Below are positions 1 through 6,473 of a DNA stretch of 9,951 bases, one piece after another. The stretch spans positions 1 to 9,951 of the forward strand of contig CAYWMN010000133.1 in assembly GCA_964459065.1 (NCBI GenBank), in the 5' to 3' direction. A model generated the notes under the pieces. It had not been told where the DNA came from and ran no database searches. It saw only the letters and a list, made by a program, of their open reading frames with translations. Source of the stretch: JAMCXS01 sp964459065. Its GTDB lineage: Bacteria > Acidobacteriota > Terriglobia > UBA7540. How positions within the stretch are numbered: position 1 is the first letter of the stretch; every line of letters begins with the position of its first letter. Both the position numbers and the translations under genes were made by a program.

Positions 1-1445
1 ATTTTGTCGAAGACATCGTCAAGAACTACGGCCTTGCCGTCGACCGCAAAGGTTACGAAGCCGAAATGCAAAAGCAGCGCGAGCGCGCGCGGGCTTCGTG
101 GAAGGGCGCGGAGAAGCAGACGGCGGCTCCCATTTACCAGCAGCTTGGCGAAAAGCAGCAGACCGTTTTCGACGGCTACACGCAGGTTACCTCATCCGAC
201 TGCAAAATTGCGGCGCTGGTGCTGAAGGGCGAGGCGATCGCCGAAGCGAAGTCCGGACAGAAAATCGAAATCGTTCTCGACCACACGCCGTTTTACGCGC
301 AGGCGGGCGGCCAGGTGGGCGACGTCGGGCGCCTGTTTGCAGCCGGAAACGAGCACGAAGTCGCCAACGTCACCGACACCTACCGGCCCGTCGCCGGACT
401 GATCGCGCACAAAGCCGTGGCGCGCGATACGCTGCGCGTGGGCGACAAAGTTACGGCCGTGGTGGATGCCGAGCGGCGCGACGCGATTCGCCGCAATCAC
501 ACCGCGACGCACCTGCTGCACGCGGCGCTGCGAGCCGAACTCGGCACGCACGTGAAGCAAGCAGGCTCGCTGGTGGCGCCCGACCGCCTGCGGTTCGATT
601 TTTCGCATTATGCCGATCTCGGTGAGCAGGACCTGCTCGATATCGAAGATCTGGTCAACGAGCACATCCTTAAAAATGAAGAAGTCAAAACCGACCTGAT
701 GGGCATCGACCAGGCCGTCGATTCCGGAGCCATGGCGCTGTTCGGGGAGAAGTACGGCGACCAGGTGCGCGTGGTCTCGGTTGCCGACGGCGGCTTTTCC
801 AAGGAACTTTGCGGCGGCACCCACGTGCGGCGCACGGGCGATATCGGCCTGTTCAAAATCGTTTCCGAATCGAGCGTGGCGGCCGGCACCCGGCGCATTG
901 AGGCCATCACCGGCACGGGCGTGCTGGAGCATCTGCGCAAGGCTGACGAAACGCTGGAGATGGTGGGCCAAACGCTGCGGTCCAAGCCTGACGAAGTGCT
1001 CGAAGCGGCCGAGAAGCTTGCCGAATCGGAAAAGAAACTGCGCAAGCAGCTGGAGGCGCAGCAGATGAAGCGCGCGGCTTCAGAAGCCGCCGATCTGCTC
1101 GACCAGGTTCGCGAAGTCAAAGGCGTCCGCGTGGTGGCGGCGCTCGTTGACGGCGCGTCGCGGCCCGCCATGCGGCAGATGGTGGACACCCTGCGGCCCA
1201 GAATCAAGTCCGGCGTGATCGTGCTGGGATCGGCGGGAGCCGAGGGCAAGCCCGCCATCATCGCCGCCGTCACCAAAGACCTGACCGATCGGCTTGATGC
1301 CGGAAAAATCGTGAGGCAAGCCGCCGCCATCATGGAAGGCTCGGGCGGGGGGCGCAAAGACCTGGCGGAGGCCGGCGGCAAGAATCCCGGCAAGCTGGAC
1401 GCTTGCCTCCAAGCCGTGCCGGAAATCGTTGAAAGGATGTTATAG
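1..1445 (+). CDS. alaS: Alanine--tRNA ligase, C-terminal part (5' end outside window)
   Basis: This enzyme charges tRNA-Ala with alanine in the cytoplasm and hydrolyses mischarged Ser/Gly-tRNA-Ala. The frame is open from base 3, giving 480 visible codons, so the catalytic N-terminal half lies upstream. The internal ATG at 66 is not the start. Seen in order by visible codon: the end of the tRNA-recognition region; the editing domain with the HTATH metal motif (His166, His170) and its partner CGGTH (Cys270, His274); the AGTRRIEAITG segment; a charged coiled coil (about 310-365); and a C-Ala/DHHA1 domain ending in the SGGGR glycine motif (447-451) and EAGGKN. All four metal ligands of the editing site are present, so editing should be intact. 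The gene ends at TAG 1443-1445. The next gene is 276 bp away and has its own promoter, so co-transcription is not needed. The assignment is secure. Confidence 0.98.
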   Translation, partial: FVEDIVKNYGLAVDRKGYEAEMQKQRERARASWKGAEKQTAAPIYQQLGEKQQTVFDGYTQVTSSDCKIAALVLKGEAIAEAKSGQKIEIVLDHTPFYAQAGGQVGDVGRLFAAGNEHEVANVTDTYRPVAGLIAHKAVARDTLRVGDKVTAVVDAERRDAIRRNHTATHLLHAALRAELGTHVKQAGSLVAPDRLRFDFSHYADLGEQDLLDIEDLVNEHILKNEEVKTDLMGIDQAVDSGAMALFGEKYGDQVRVVSVADGGFSKELCGGTHVRRTGDIGLFKIVSESSVAAGTRRIEAITGTGVLEHLRKADETLEMVGQTLRSKPDEVLEAAEKLAESEKKLRKQLEAQQMKRAASEAADLLDQVREVKGVRVVAALVDGASRPAMRQMVDTLRPRIKSGVIVLGSAGAEGKPAIIAAVTKDLTDRLDAGKIVRQAAAIMEGSGGGRKDLAEAGGKNPGKLDACLQAVPEIVERML

Positions 1446-1464
1446 AAACAGAAGTTGTCCTCTC

Positions 1465-1499
1465 GCCCGGCGCCGGAGCGGGTCCCGTGCGGCGCGGGC
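1465..1499 (+). terminator. Hairpin downstream of alaS, possible terminator without U-tract
   Basis: GCCCGGCGCC (1465-1474) can pair with GGCGCGGGC (1491-1499) with one bulge, and there is a smaller CGGG/CCCG pairing inside the loop. It lies 20 bp after the alaS stop. The sequence after it is A-rich rather than T-rich, so it is not a canonical intrinsic terminator. It may protect the 3' end or act with Rho. Confidence 0.35.
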
Positions 1500-1527
1500 A
1501 AAATCCGCCAAAAAGCTCATTTTCCGC

Positions 1528-1557
1528 TTGTTTTGACGGGCGAAAAGAGCCTATAAT
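1528..1557 (+). promoter_or_regulatory. Sigma70-type promoter for the transglycosylase leader
   Basis: A perfect -10 box TATAAT lies at 1552-1557. The best-spaced -35 is TTGTTT at 1528-1533 (18-nt spacer). A closer TTGACG at 1533-1538 would leave only 13 nt and is probably not used. Transcription would start near 1564, about 158 nt before the chosen ATG at 1722. That leaves a long 5' leader, which is why the hairpins there deserve attention. Confidence 0.7.
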
Positions 1558-1560
1558 CGG

Positions 1561-1721
1561 GCAGATTTGGACGGTGCCGTCCGCCTGCGGGGAAGGCGGC
1601 GGAGGTTAGCGCCAGGCCGTTCTGCAAAGCCGCAAGGCATGGGGGTGCCCACGGTCGCTTGCGACCGTACGGCAGGAGGGGATGAGTTCTGTTGCTCCGC
1701 GCGAGCGGAGCCGGGAGCTCA
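1561..1721 (+). promoter_or_regulatory. Structured 5' leader RNA of the transglycosylase gene (class unassigned)
   Basis: Downstream of the promoter the sequence folds by eye into several compact hairpins. GGACGG/CCGTCC pairs at 1569-1582. CCG-CCGCC (1577-1585) pairs with GGCGGCGG (1595-1602) and cannot coexist with the first. A helix GCCGT 1616-1620 / ACGGC 1669-1673 encloses GCC-GCAA-GGC (1629-1638, a GNRA tetraloop) and ACGGTCG-CTTG-CGACCGT (1651-1668, a CUUG tetraloop). Near the start codon is GCTCCGC-GCGA-GCGGAGC (1694-1711, a GNRA loop). GCTCC 1694-1698 could instead pair with GGAGC 1714-1718 and hide the Shine-Dalgarno. The three-way layout recalls c-di-GMP-I aptamers, but the conserved GACGCAAAG joining segment is absent. 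I cannot place it in a known class, and no covariation was tested. Confidence 0.5.
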
Positions 1722-2408
1722 ATGCGCAACCGCCAACAGTCCAAAATCCCGGCCGTCATCACCTGCAGTTTCCTCCTGGCAGGAATCTTCCTGTTTTCAT
1801 CCCGGTCCCAGGGCAGCGACATCGCCGCCGTCACCAATCAGTCCGGCCGCACGGTCTATATCAACGCCAACACACCCTCGGAACAACCGAGCGCCTGGCA
1901 ATTTACCGAGGCTCCCTCGCCCGCGGTGGCCAGGATTGACTCCATCGTGCGCAAGGTGGCAAAGCGCCACCAGATTGATCCCAAGCTCGTCCGCGCCATT
2001 ATCGAAGCCGAATCCGATTATGACCCCAGCGCGGTTTCTTCCAAAGGAGCCATGGGGCTGATGCAACTGATTCCCTCCACCGCCCGCCGTTATGGCGTGG
2101 GAAATCCCTTTGACCCCAAGCAGAACATTGAAGGCGGCGTCAGCTATCTCCAATATCTTCTCAAGCTTTTTGGCGGCAACCTGCCGCTTTCGCTCGCCGC
2201 CTACAATGCCGGCGAGAATACCGTGATCCGTTCCGGAGGCATTCCGGCGATTCCTGAAACCGAGCATTACGTGCGGGAAGTAACGCACCTCTACCATTCC
2301 CGGGCATCGGGCTCGGCGCCCGCGGCCGGCCGGCATCAAAGCAAGGTAGCGCCCATTTATCGATACGTGGATTCATCCGGAGTGGTCCACTTTACCAACG
2401 TGGAATAG
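1722..2408 (+). CDS. Secreted lytic transglycosylase (SLT domain, family 1 type)
   Basis: It cleaves the MurNAc-GlcNAc bond of peptidoglycan non-hydrolytically, leaving anhydro-MurNAc, in the periplasm or envelope. The 228-aa protein starts MRNRQQSK followed by a hydrophobic stretch (about 10-26), a signal peptide or anchor. The SLT fold spans about 73-185. The catalytic Glu97 sits in IIEAESDYDPSAVSSKGA, with GLMQL at 112-116 and AYNAG at 160-164; all three hallmarks are intact. The last 16 residues (YRYVDSSGVVHFTN...) resemble a DUF4124-like strand motif seen at the ends of other envelope proteins. ATG 1722 has GGAG at 1714-1717, a short 4-nt spacing. TTG 1692 is an in-frame alternative placed 12 nt after AGGAGG (1674-1679), but it would extend the signal peptide with codons that form the RNA hairpin. 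An amidase gene follows 73 bp downstream, so the two are probably co-transcribed. Confidence 0.92.
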   Translation: MRNRQQSKIPAVITCSFLLAGIFLFSSRSQGSDIAAVTNQSGRTVYINANTPSEQPSAWQFTEAPSPAVARIDSIVRKVAKRHQIDPKLVRAIIEAESDYDPSAVSSKGAMGLMQLIPSTARRYGVGNPFDPKQNIEGGVSYLQYLLKLFGGNLPLSLAAYNAGENTVIRSGGIPAIPETEHYVREVTHLYHSRASGSAPAAGRHQSKVAPIYRYVDSSGVVHFTNVE

Positions 2409-2427
2409 CCGTGATCCGGGAGCGCCG

Positions 2428-2450
2428 GGTTGCTGGGGCAATCGGCAACC
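2428..2450 (+). repeat. Intergenic hairpin between transglycosylase and amidase
   Basis: GGTTGC (2428-2433) and GCAACC (2445-2450) form a perfect 6-bp stem with an 11-nt loop. TTGC-TGGG-GCAA (2430-2441) is an alternative. No T-run follows, so read-through into the amidase is expected. It may be an mRNA-processing or stability element. Confidence 0.3.
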
Positions 2451-2481
2451 TTGAAGAGGGGCGAAAGCAACTGAACGATTG

Positions 2482-4404
2482 ATGATCGACGTCAAAAAGT
2501 TTCCAATTCGGCTGGGGGTCCTGGCAGTGGGATTGGTGGCCCTTGCGGCCGGAACCCTGCTGTGGGGCTCGACGCGCCATCCGGCGCTCGCCCAGGCTGC
2601 CTACCAACGCGCCCGCCGGCTGCAGAGGGAGCTCGAATCCAAGCCACTACGGTCGCGGACCAAAGCGGAATACTTCAAGGTTATTCAGGAGTTCCGCCAC
2701 GTCTATTGGAGCGATTTCGCGTACGTCAAAGCGCCGGTCGCCGCCCAGGCCATGGGCGATCTTTATGCCGAAATGGGGCGCGTTTTTTCCAACCCATCCT
2801 ATTTTCAGGATGCCGCAAAATCCTACCAATACGTGATGGATCAATATCCCGGGTCGAGCATGGCCCGCGAATCGGGCCTGAGCCTCGGCAAGTTGTACCT
2901 TGCGGATCTTCACGATTCCAGGCAGGCGAAGAAAGCCTATCAGTCGCTTCTCACCACCTATCCCAGCTCTCCCGAAGCGCGAAAGGCCCAAAGACGGCTC
3001 CGGGAACTTGCCCGGTCGCGCCGCAAACCCCGAACCGAGGCGGCCGCCAGCCGCTCCCCAAGCCCGCCGCGGGGCGACGTGGAGATCACCGACATTCACG
3101 ACTGGGTGGGTCCCAATTACACCCGCGTGGTGATCGGGGCGCGCGCCCCCATCAAGTTTGACGCCACCCGGCTGACTCATCCGGACCGCATTGTCTTTGA
3201 TCTGCCCAATACCCGCGTCGCGCGGTCGCTCCTGCGCAAAGCGCACACCATCGACGGCCATTTTCTGCGGGATATCCGCGTGGGACAATTCCAGCCCCAT
3301 GTGACGCGGGTGGTGTTGGACGTTGCCAACGTGGAGGACTATTCCGTCTTTCCGCTGCCCAATCCTTTCCGGCTGATCATCGACGTTCACGGCGCACGCA
3401 GGAACCCGGCCAAGCCGGTCGCAAAAGAAACGGTCATTGCGCGCCATCGAACCACATCCAGGCCGCCCCTTGAAGCATCTGCAAAACCTTTGCCGCATCC
3501 GGCCGTCCCCAGCCCCGCGCCCGGCCCCGCACCTGAACGCAGCATGGACCATCCACCGGCCCGGCCGCATCAAAGCCAGTCAACAACCAAGCTTGCGGCA
3601 TCCCAACGGTCCGCTCCCCCGCTTCCCGACAAGCTTCCCATCCCGGTCACGCCGCCTTCGCTCACGGGCAACGGCGCGCGAACCCTGACCCGGGCTCTGG
3701 GGCTCAAGATCGCCCGCATTGTGATTGATCCCGGCCACGGCGGCCATGACACCGGCACCATCGGCCCGACGGGGCTGGAAGAAAAGAACGTGGTTCTGGA
3801 TGTCGCGCTGCGCCTGCGCAAGCTGCTCCAAACCCGGACCGACTGCCAGGTGATTATGACGCGAACCACCGATAAGTTCATCCCGCTTGAAGAGCGGACC
3901 GCGATCGCCAACGAAAAGGACGCCGACCTTTTCATCTCAATTCACGCCAACGCAAGTTCCGATCATTACGTGCGCGGGATTGAGACTTACTACCTCAATT
4001 TCACCACCGACCCCGCAGCTCTGAAAATTGCGGCGCGTGAAAACGCCACATCGCAGGAATCCGTCCATCAACTCCAATCGCTGATCAAGAAGATCGCCCT
4101 CAGCGACAAGGTGGAGGAATCCCGCGTCTTCGCCCGCGACGTGCAGACCGATCTTTACAAGGACATGTCCAGAATCTCGCACGGCATTCACAACCGGGGT
4201 GTTCGGAAGGCGCCTTTCGTTGTCCTGATTGGCGCCAACATGCCTTCCATCCTGGCCGAGATCTCGTTCCTTTCCAATCCCAAATCCGAACGCTTGCTCC
4301 GCCGGGCCTCCTACCGCGAAGACATCGCCAAGGCCCTGTTCCAGGGCATTGTCAAGTACATGGATAACCTGGGAACCATCCGCGTGGCGCAACGCACGCG
4401 CTAA
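2482..4404 (+). CDS. Exported N-acetylmuramoyl-L-alanine amidase with TPR-like and AMIN domains
   Basis: It is a zinc amidase that cuts the MurNAc-L-Ala bond, separating stem peptides from glycan strands, in the periplasm. The protein is 640 aa. An N-terminal hydrophobic segment (about 9-28) is a signal or anchor. Residues about 36-175 are helical TPR-like repeats of the YbgF type (for example AAKSYQYVMDQYPGSS, then KKAYQSLLTTYPSSPEARKA). Residues about 200-304 are an AMIN domain, which targets such amidases to peptidoglycan or the division site. A Pro/Ala-rich linker covers about 305-405. Amidase_3 follows, with zinc ligands His419 (DPGHGG), Glu434 (EEKN) and His488 (SIHANA) and catalytic Glu593 (LAEISFLSN), so it should be active. 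ATG 2482 and TTG 2479 are both possible starts. The only purine-rich site (GAGGGG, about 2455-2460) is 21 nt away, so initiation is unusual. It lies between the transglycosylase and a membrane protein, fitting a wall-remodelling operon. Confidence 0.95.
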   Translation: MIDVKKFPIRLGVLAVGLVALAAGTLLWGSTRHPALAQAAYQRARRLQRELESKPLRSRTKAEYFKVIQEFRHVYWSDFAYVKAPVAAQAMGDLYAEMGRVFSNPSYFQDAAKSYQYVMDQYPGSSMARESGLSLGKLYLADLHDSRQAKKAYQSLLTTYPSSPEARKAQRRLRELARSRRKPRTEAAASRSPSPPRGDVEITDIHDWVGPNYTRVVIGARAPIKFDATRLTHPDRIVFDLPNTRVARSLLRKAHTIDGHFLRDIRVGQFQPHVTRVVLDVANVEDYSVFPLPNPFRLIIDVHGARRNPAKPVAKETVIARHRTTSRPPLEASAKPLPHPAVPSPAPGPAPERSMDHPPARPHQSQSTTKLAASQRSAPPLPDKLPIPVTPPSLTGNGARTLTRALGLKIARIVIDPGHGGHDTGTIGPTGLEEKNVVLDVALRLRKLLQTRTDCQVIMTRTTDKFIPLEERTAIANEKDADLFISIHANASSDHYVRGIETYYLNFTTDPAALKIAARENATSQESVHQLQSLIKKIALSDKVEESRVFARDVQTDLYKDMSRISHGIHNRGVRKAPFVVLIGANMPSILAEISFLSNPKSERLLRRASYREDIAKALFQGIVKYMDNLGTIRVAQRTR

Positions 4405-4411
4405 CAAGTGC

Positions 4412-4430
4412 ATCAGCCGGCGCGGCTGAT
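4412..4430 (+). repeat. Hairpin between amidase and the downstream membrane-protein gene
   Basis: ATCAGCCG (4412-4419) and CGGCTGAT (4423-4430) form a perfect 8-bp stem with a 3-nt loop, starting 8 nt after the amidase stop and ending 7 nt before ATG 4438. The following TTTCTGTT is only mildly T-rich. It could be a weak, leaky terminator that lowers expression of the third gene, or a structure affecting its initiation, because no Shine-Dalgarno is visible there. Confidence 0.4.
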
Positions 4431-4437
4431 TTCTGTT

Positions 4438-5532
4438 ATGCTAAAACTGATGAAGTTCCTCATCTCCCTCTGCACGCCAATAGGGGCTCTCTTGTTGGTC
4501 AGCGCCGGCTTGGCGGCGCAGCAGCGCACTACTTTTATCGATCTTACAGCGCAGCCCAAATGGCAGACCGTAAGCTCCAAAACCATCAGCCTGGAGGACC
4601 TTGGCAAGTGGGGCGGCGAACCGGCGGTGGACCGCGAATACGGGGTCCAATCGGTCGAAGTCCGGACCTATCAGGAGGGACCCATCCAGGCTCACGCCGT
4701 CATTGAAGATACGCCTGATCCGTCCTCCGCGTTCGGACTTCTCACTTTCTACCAGAATAAGAGCATGACCCAGCCCAAAGGAATGGAGTTGGCGGTAATC
4801 TCGCCGCAGTGGGGATTCATGGCCCGGGGCAAGGTGTTTCTCCGCGTTCAGCGTCCTGCCGGAATGTCCAACCAGGATTTCACGACCCTGCTCGTTTCCA
4901 TCGGCGGCCAAGCTTCCCCAGCGGAGGCCATGGCGCTTCTTCCGCCTCCGTTGCCGGTTAAGGAACGAGTTCCCGGTTCGGAGAAATACGTCTTCAGTCC
5001 CATCGCCGCCCACCGAGCTTTGCCTTTTTTCCGCACCGACCTGGTGGGCTTTGAACAAGGGGCCGAGATTCAATCCGCCGCCTACCTGATCAACCAACAA
5101 CTCGTGCACTTTTTCCTGATCAGCTACCCCACCACGCAAATCGCAAAACTGCGGTTTGGCTCGTTGTCGCACCTGCTGGACGCCCATCAGCGTCAAAGCT
5201 CCGGCAGCCTGTACGGCAAACGCGAAGGAACCTATGTCTTGATGGTTCAAAACGCTCCTTCAGAGAAAGTTGCGGACAATCTGATGGGCAGGTTGAGCGT
5301 TTCACAGCAAGTCAGCTGGGATGCGCCGGCTCCCGGCAAACCTATCACCGTACAGATGGTCCAACTGCTTATCGGCAATATTCTGCTGATTCTGATCCTG
5401 ATCGGCATGGCGGTAGCCGCCGGGGTCATGATCTTCCTGGGGCGGCGGCTGGTGTCAAAATGGTTCCCGCAGGCGCAATGGGCCCGGGGCTACGAGGACT
5501 CGATCATCCGTCTCAACCTGAAATGGCACTAA
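4438..5532 (+). CDS. Signal-peptide protein with C-terminal membrane anchor, unknown function (DUF6599-like)
   Basis: I do not recognise a function. From ATG 4438 it is 364 aa. It begins MLKLMKFLISLCTP plus a hydrophobic core ending in GLAAQQ, a likely signal peptide. A soluble region of about 265 residues follows, with GGEPAVDREYGVQSVEVRTY, several further strand-like stretches and a proline run (LLPPPLPVKERVPG). A strongly hydrophobic segment (about 309-332, LLIGNILLILILIGMAVAAG) follows, then a basic tail of about 30 residues. The expected topology is a large extracytoplasmic domain tethered by one C-terminal helix. The GGxP...YG...VEVRTY pattern resembles proteins labelled DUF6599 in Acidobacteriota, recalled from memory and not searched. 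ATG 4450 is an equally good start (MKFLISLC), and GTG 4408 is possible; none has a Shine-Dalgarno. Its place 33 bp behind the amidase suggests an envelope role, which is inference only. Confidence 0.8.
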   Translation: MLKLMKFLISLCTPIGALLLVSAGLAAQQRTTFIDLTAQPKWQTVSSKTISLEDLGKWGGEPAVDREYGVQSVEVRTYQEGPIQAHAVIEDTPDPSSAFGLLTFYQNKSMTQPKGMELAVISPQWGFMARGKVFLRVQRPAGMSNQDFTTLLVSIGGQASPAEAMALLPPPLPVKERVPGSEKYVFSPIAAHRALPFFRTDLVGFEQGAEIQSAAYLINQQLVHFFLISYPTTQIAKLRFGSLSHLLDAHQRQSSGSLYGKREGTYVLMVQNAPSEKVADNLMGRLSVSQQVSWDAPAPGKPITVQMVQLLIGNILLILILIGMAVAAGVMIFLGRRLVSKWFPQAQWARGYEDSIIRLNLKWH

Positions 5533-5679
5533 CCAATACTAGGCGCTGGACTTAGGAGCCAAAAGAGGCCAATTCAGGTGTTTCTGCGGCCCCCGATTCC
5601 GCATTTTCGGCGAAAGTCGGACCCTCGCAAGTAACTGTAAATAAATAAGTTATAAGCCAAATATTTTCGGAAAATTTGC
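5533..5679. other. Intergenic spacer, no gene seen
   Basis: There is no open frame with coding character and no convincing terminator for the upstream operon. The right half is AT-rich: TAAATAAATAAGTTATAAG is followed by an imperfect inverted repeat of AAATATTTTC and GAAAATTT around 5659-5677. Lying directly before a -35 box, it could act as an UP element for the promoter at 5680. Confidence 0.4.
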
Positions 5680-5709
5680 TTGACATCACCTCCTGATTTT
5701 CATTACACT
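5680..5709 (+). promoter_or_regulatory. Strong sigma70-type promoter of the candidate sRNA
   Basis: A consensus -35 box TTGACA lies at 5680-5685, followed by an 18-nt spacer and TACACT (5704-5709). The A/T-rich stretch immediately upstream resembles an UP element. Expected transcription start is about 5716. No plausible protein start with a ribosome-binding site follows, and an intrinsic terminator ends about 100 nt downstream, so the promoter appears dedicated to a short RNA. Confidence 0.7.
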
Positions 5710-5715
5710 CCATCC

Positions 5716-5813
5716 GAGTTTAGATGGCGGGGCGCGTCCGCCTTTCTATTCTCCTCTCAGGGCTCACCCACAGGCTTGGACGGATACCGTCCGCCTGTTG
5801 GGTGAGCCTTTTT
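5716..5813 (+). ncRNA. Candidate small non-coding RNA, about 98 nt
   Basis: The interval is bounded by a TTGACA/TACACT promoter and a long GC stem plus T5 terminator. Within it, GGCGG (5726-5730) pairs with CCGCC (5738-5742) to form a first hairpin. A single-stranded pyrimidine stretch, TTTCTATTCTCCTCTC (5743-5758), precedes the terminator stem. TCTCCTCTC is complementary to purine-rich Shine-Dalgarno sites, the kind of exposed CU-rich seed found in many trans-acting bacterial sRNAs. The only ORF, 36 codons from ATG 5724, has no Shine-Dalgarno and runs through the terminator, so a leader peptide is unlikely. I do not recognise a known family. The boundaries are inferred. Alternatively, the terminator could simply end the upstream operon and the promoter be fortuitous. 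Confidence 0.6.
5761..5813 (+). terminator. Strong intrinsic terminator
   Basis: GGCTCACCCACAGGC (5761-5775) pairs with GCCTGTTGGGTGAGCC (5793-5808) through 15 bp with a single extra T. The helix continues, after a TT bulge, as GGACGG (5778-5783) / CCGTCC (5787-5792) around an ATA loop. TTTTT (5809-5813) follows directly. The minus strand lacks a T-run on the other side, so it acts on plus-strand transcripts. The stem is much longer than termination needs, so it may also stabilise the RNA. Confidence 0.9.
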
Positions 5814-6201
5814 ATCTGCCGGGAAAAATACTGACTTCCGGCCTCGCTCTCACTCGCCGATCTTTTTCCATCAAGTCAGAAAAATGAACCCATCGGGGCG
5901 CAAGTGATGTCTCGCTGACAACATCCCCTCTTCCCAAGGAGCGAACTGAAACGGGCAAGATGATGCAACTTTCGCGCCTGAAGGCGGCAGCAGCGCAACA
6001 GCCCTCTTGATGATTCAGGGACATGTCAGGTAGGATAGGTGAGAAGCTTGGATGCGGCTTCGCAGGGCGGATTGTCGCCTGGGAAATCAAAACTTCCCGC
6101 CGGGTGGTTCCGAATCGCTGCCAGTCACCGACGGTGCGGTCCGGAGTTGTCAGCGCGGCAGGCGCGCGGCGGGAGAAAACACAAAGCATTCCACGCCTTA
6201 G
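5814..6201. other. 388-bp spacer before the tRNA gene, no gene identified
   Basis: Open frames on both strands here lack coding character. The longest minus-strand one runs through the antisense of the tRNA gene and is a well-known false ORF type. A weak TTGATG-N18-TAGGAT pairing (about 6008-6037) could be a promoter for the tRNA, but the 165-nt distance is large. A 16-codon frame at 5961 (MMQLSRLK...) is not credible. No second tRNA or recognisable RNA gene was found. Confidence 0.5.
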
Positions 6202-6277
<76 letters not shown>

Positions 6278-6366
6278 TATTTTTCCAAAACTCATTGCAA
6301 GCGGCAGCGCGGATGTTTCTATCGGCGGCTTTTTTGCCGGCGTGGTGTCCTCACCGCACACCGCAG

Positions 6367-6393
6367 CGCAGACCGCCGCCGACGCGGTCTGCG
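6367..6393. repeat. Perfect 10-bp hairpin between tRNA-Thr and the glycoside hydrolase
   Basis: CGCAGACCGC (6367-6376) and GCGGTCTGCG (6384-6393) pair perfectly around a 7-nt loop. For the minus-strand hydrolase gene this lies about 80-105 nt past the stop codon, a fitting place for a 3'-end structure. No T-run follows on either strand, so intrinsic termination is not supported. Nothing else is recognisable in 6278-6473. Confidence 0.4.
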
Positions 6394-6473
6394 GACTTTC
6401 ACCGCGTTGCTGCGAAAACCCGCAGACGTCAAAAGCGGAGGTCCGGGCTACTAGACTTCGCCGCGCGGGACTC

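Noticed and set aside
192..971. 259-codon minus-strand frame opposite alaS, and the 297-codon one at 608-1501
   Set aside because: Both lie antisense to unmistakable alaS editing and C-Ala domains and show no family features.
1615..1681. Canonical c-di-GMP-I riboswitch
   Set aside because: TGCAAA precedes a GNRA-capped stem as in that class, but the conserved GACGCAAAG joining segment and the tetraloop-receptor arm are missing, so I leave the class open.
1682..1939. 85-codon frame beginning right after AGGAGG, overlapping the transglycosylase
   Set aside because: The spacing of 2 nt is too short, the Arg/Pro-rich product is typical of an off-frame reading, and the real frame holds the SLT motifs. 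Kept only as a point about initiation control.
5724..5834. 36-codon frame (MAGRVRLSILLSG...) inside the sRNA candidate, possible leader peptide
   Set aside because: It has no Shine-Dalgarno, no run of regulatory codons, and it continues through the terminator stem and past its T-run.
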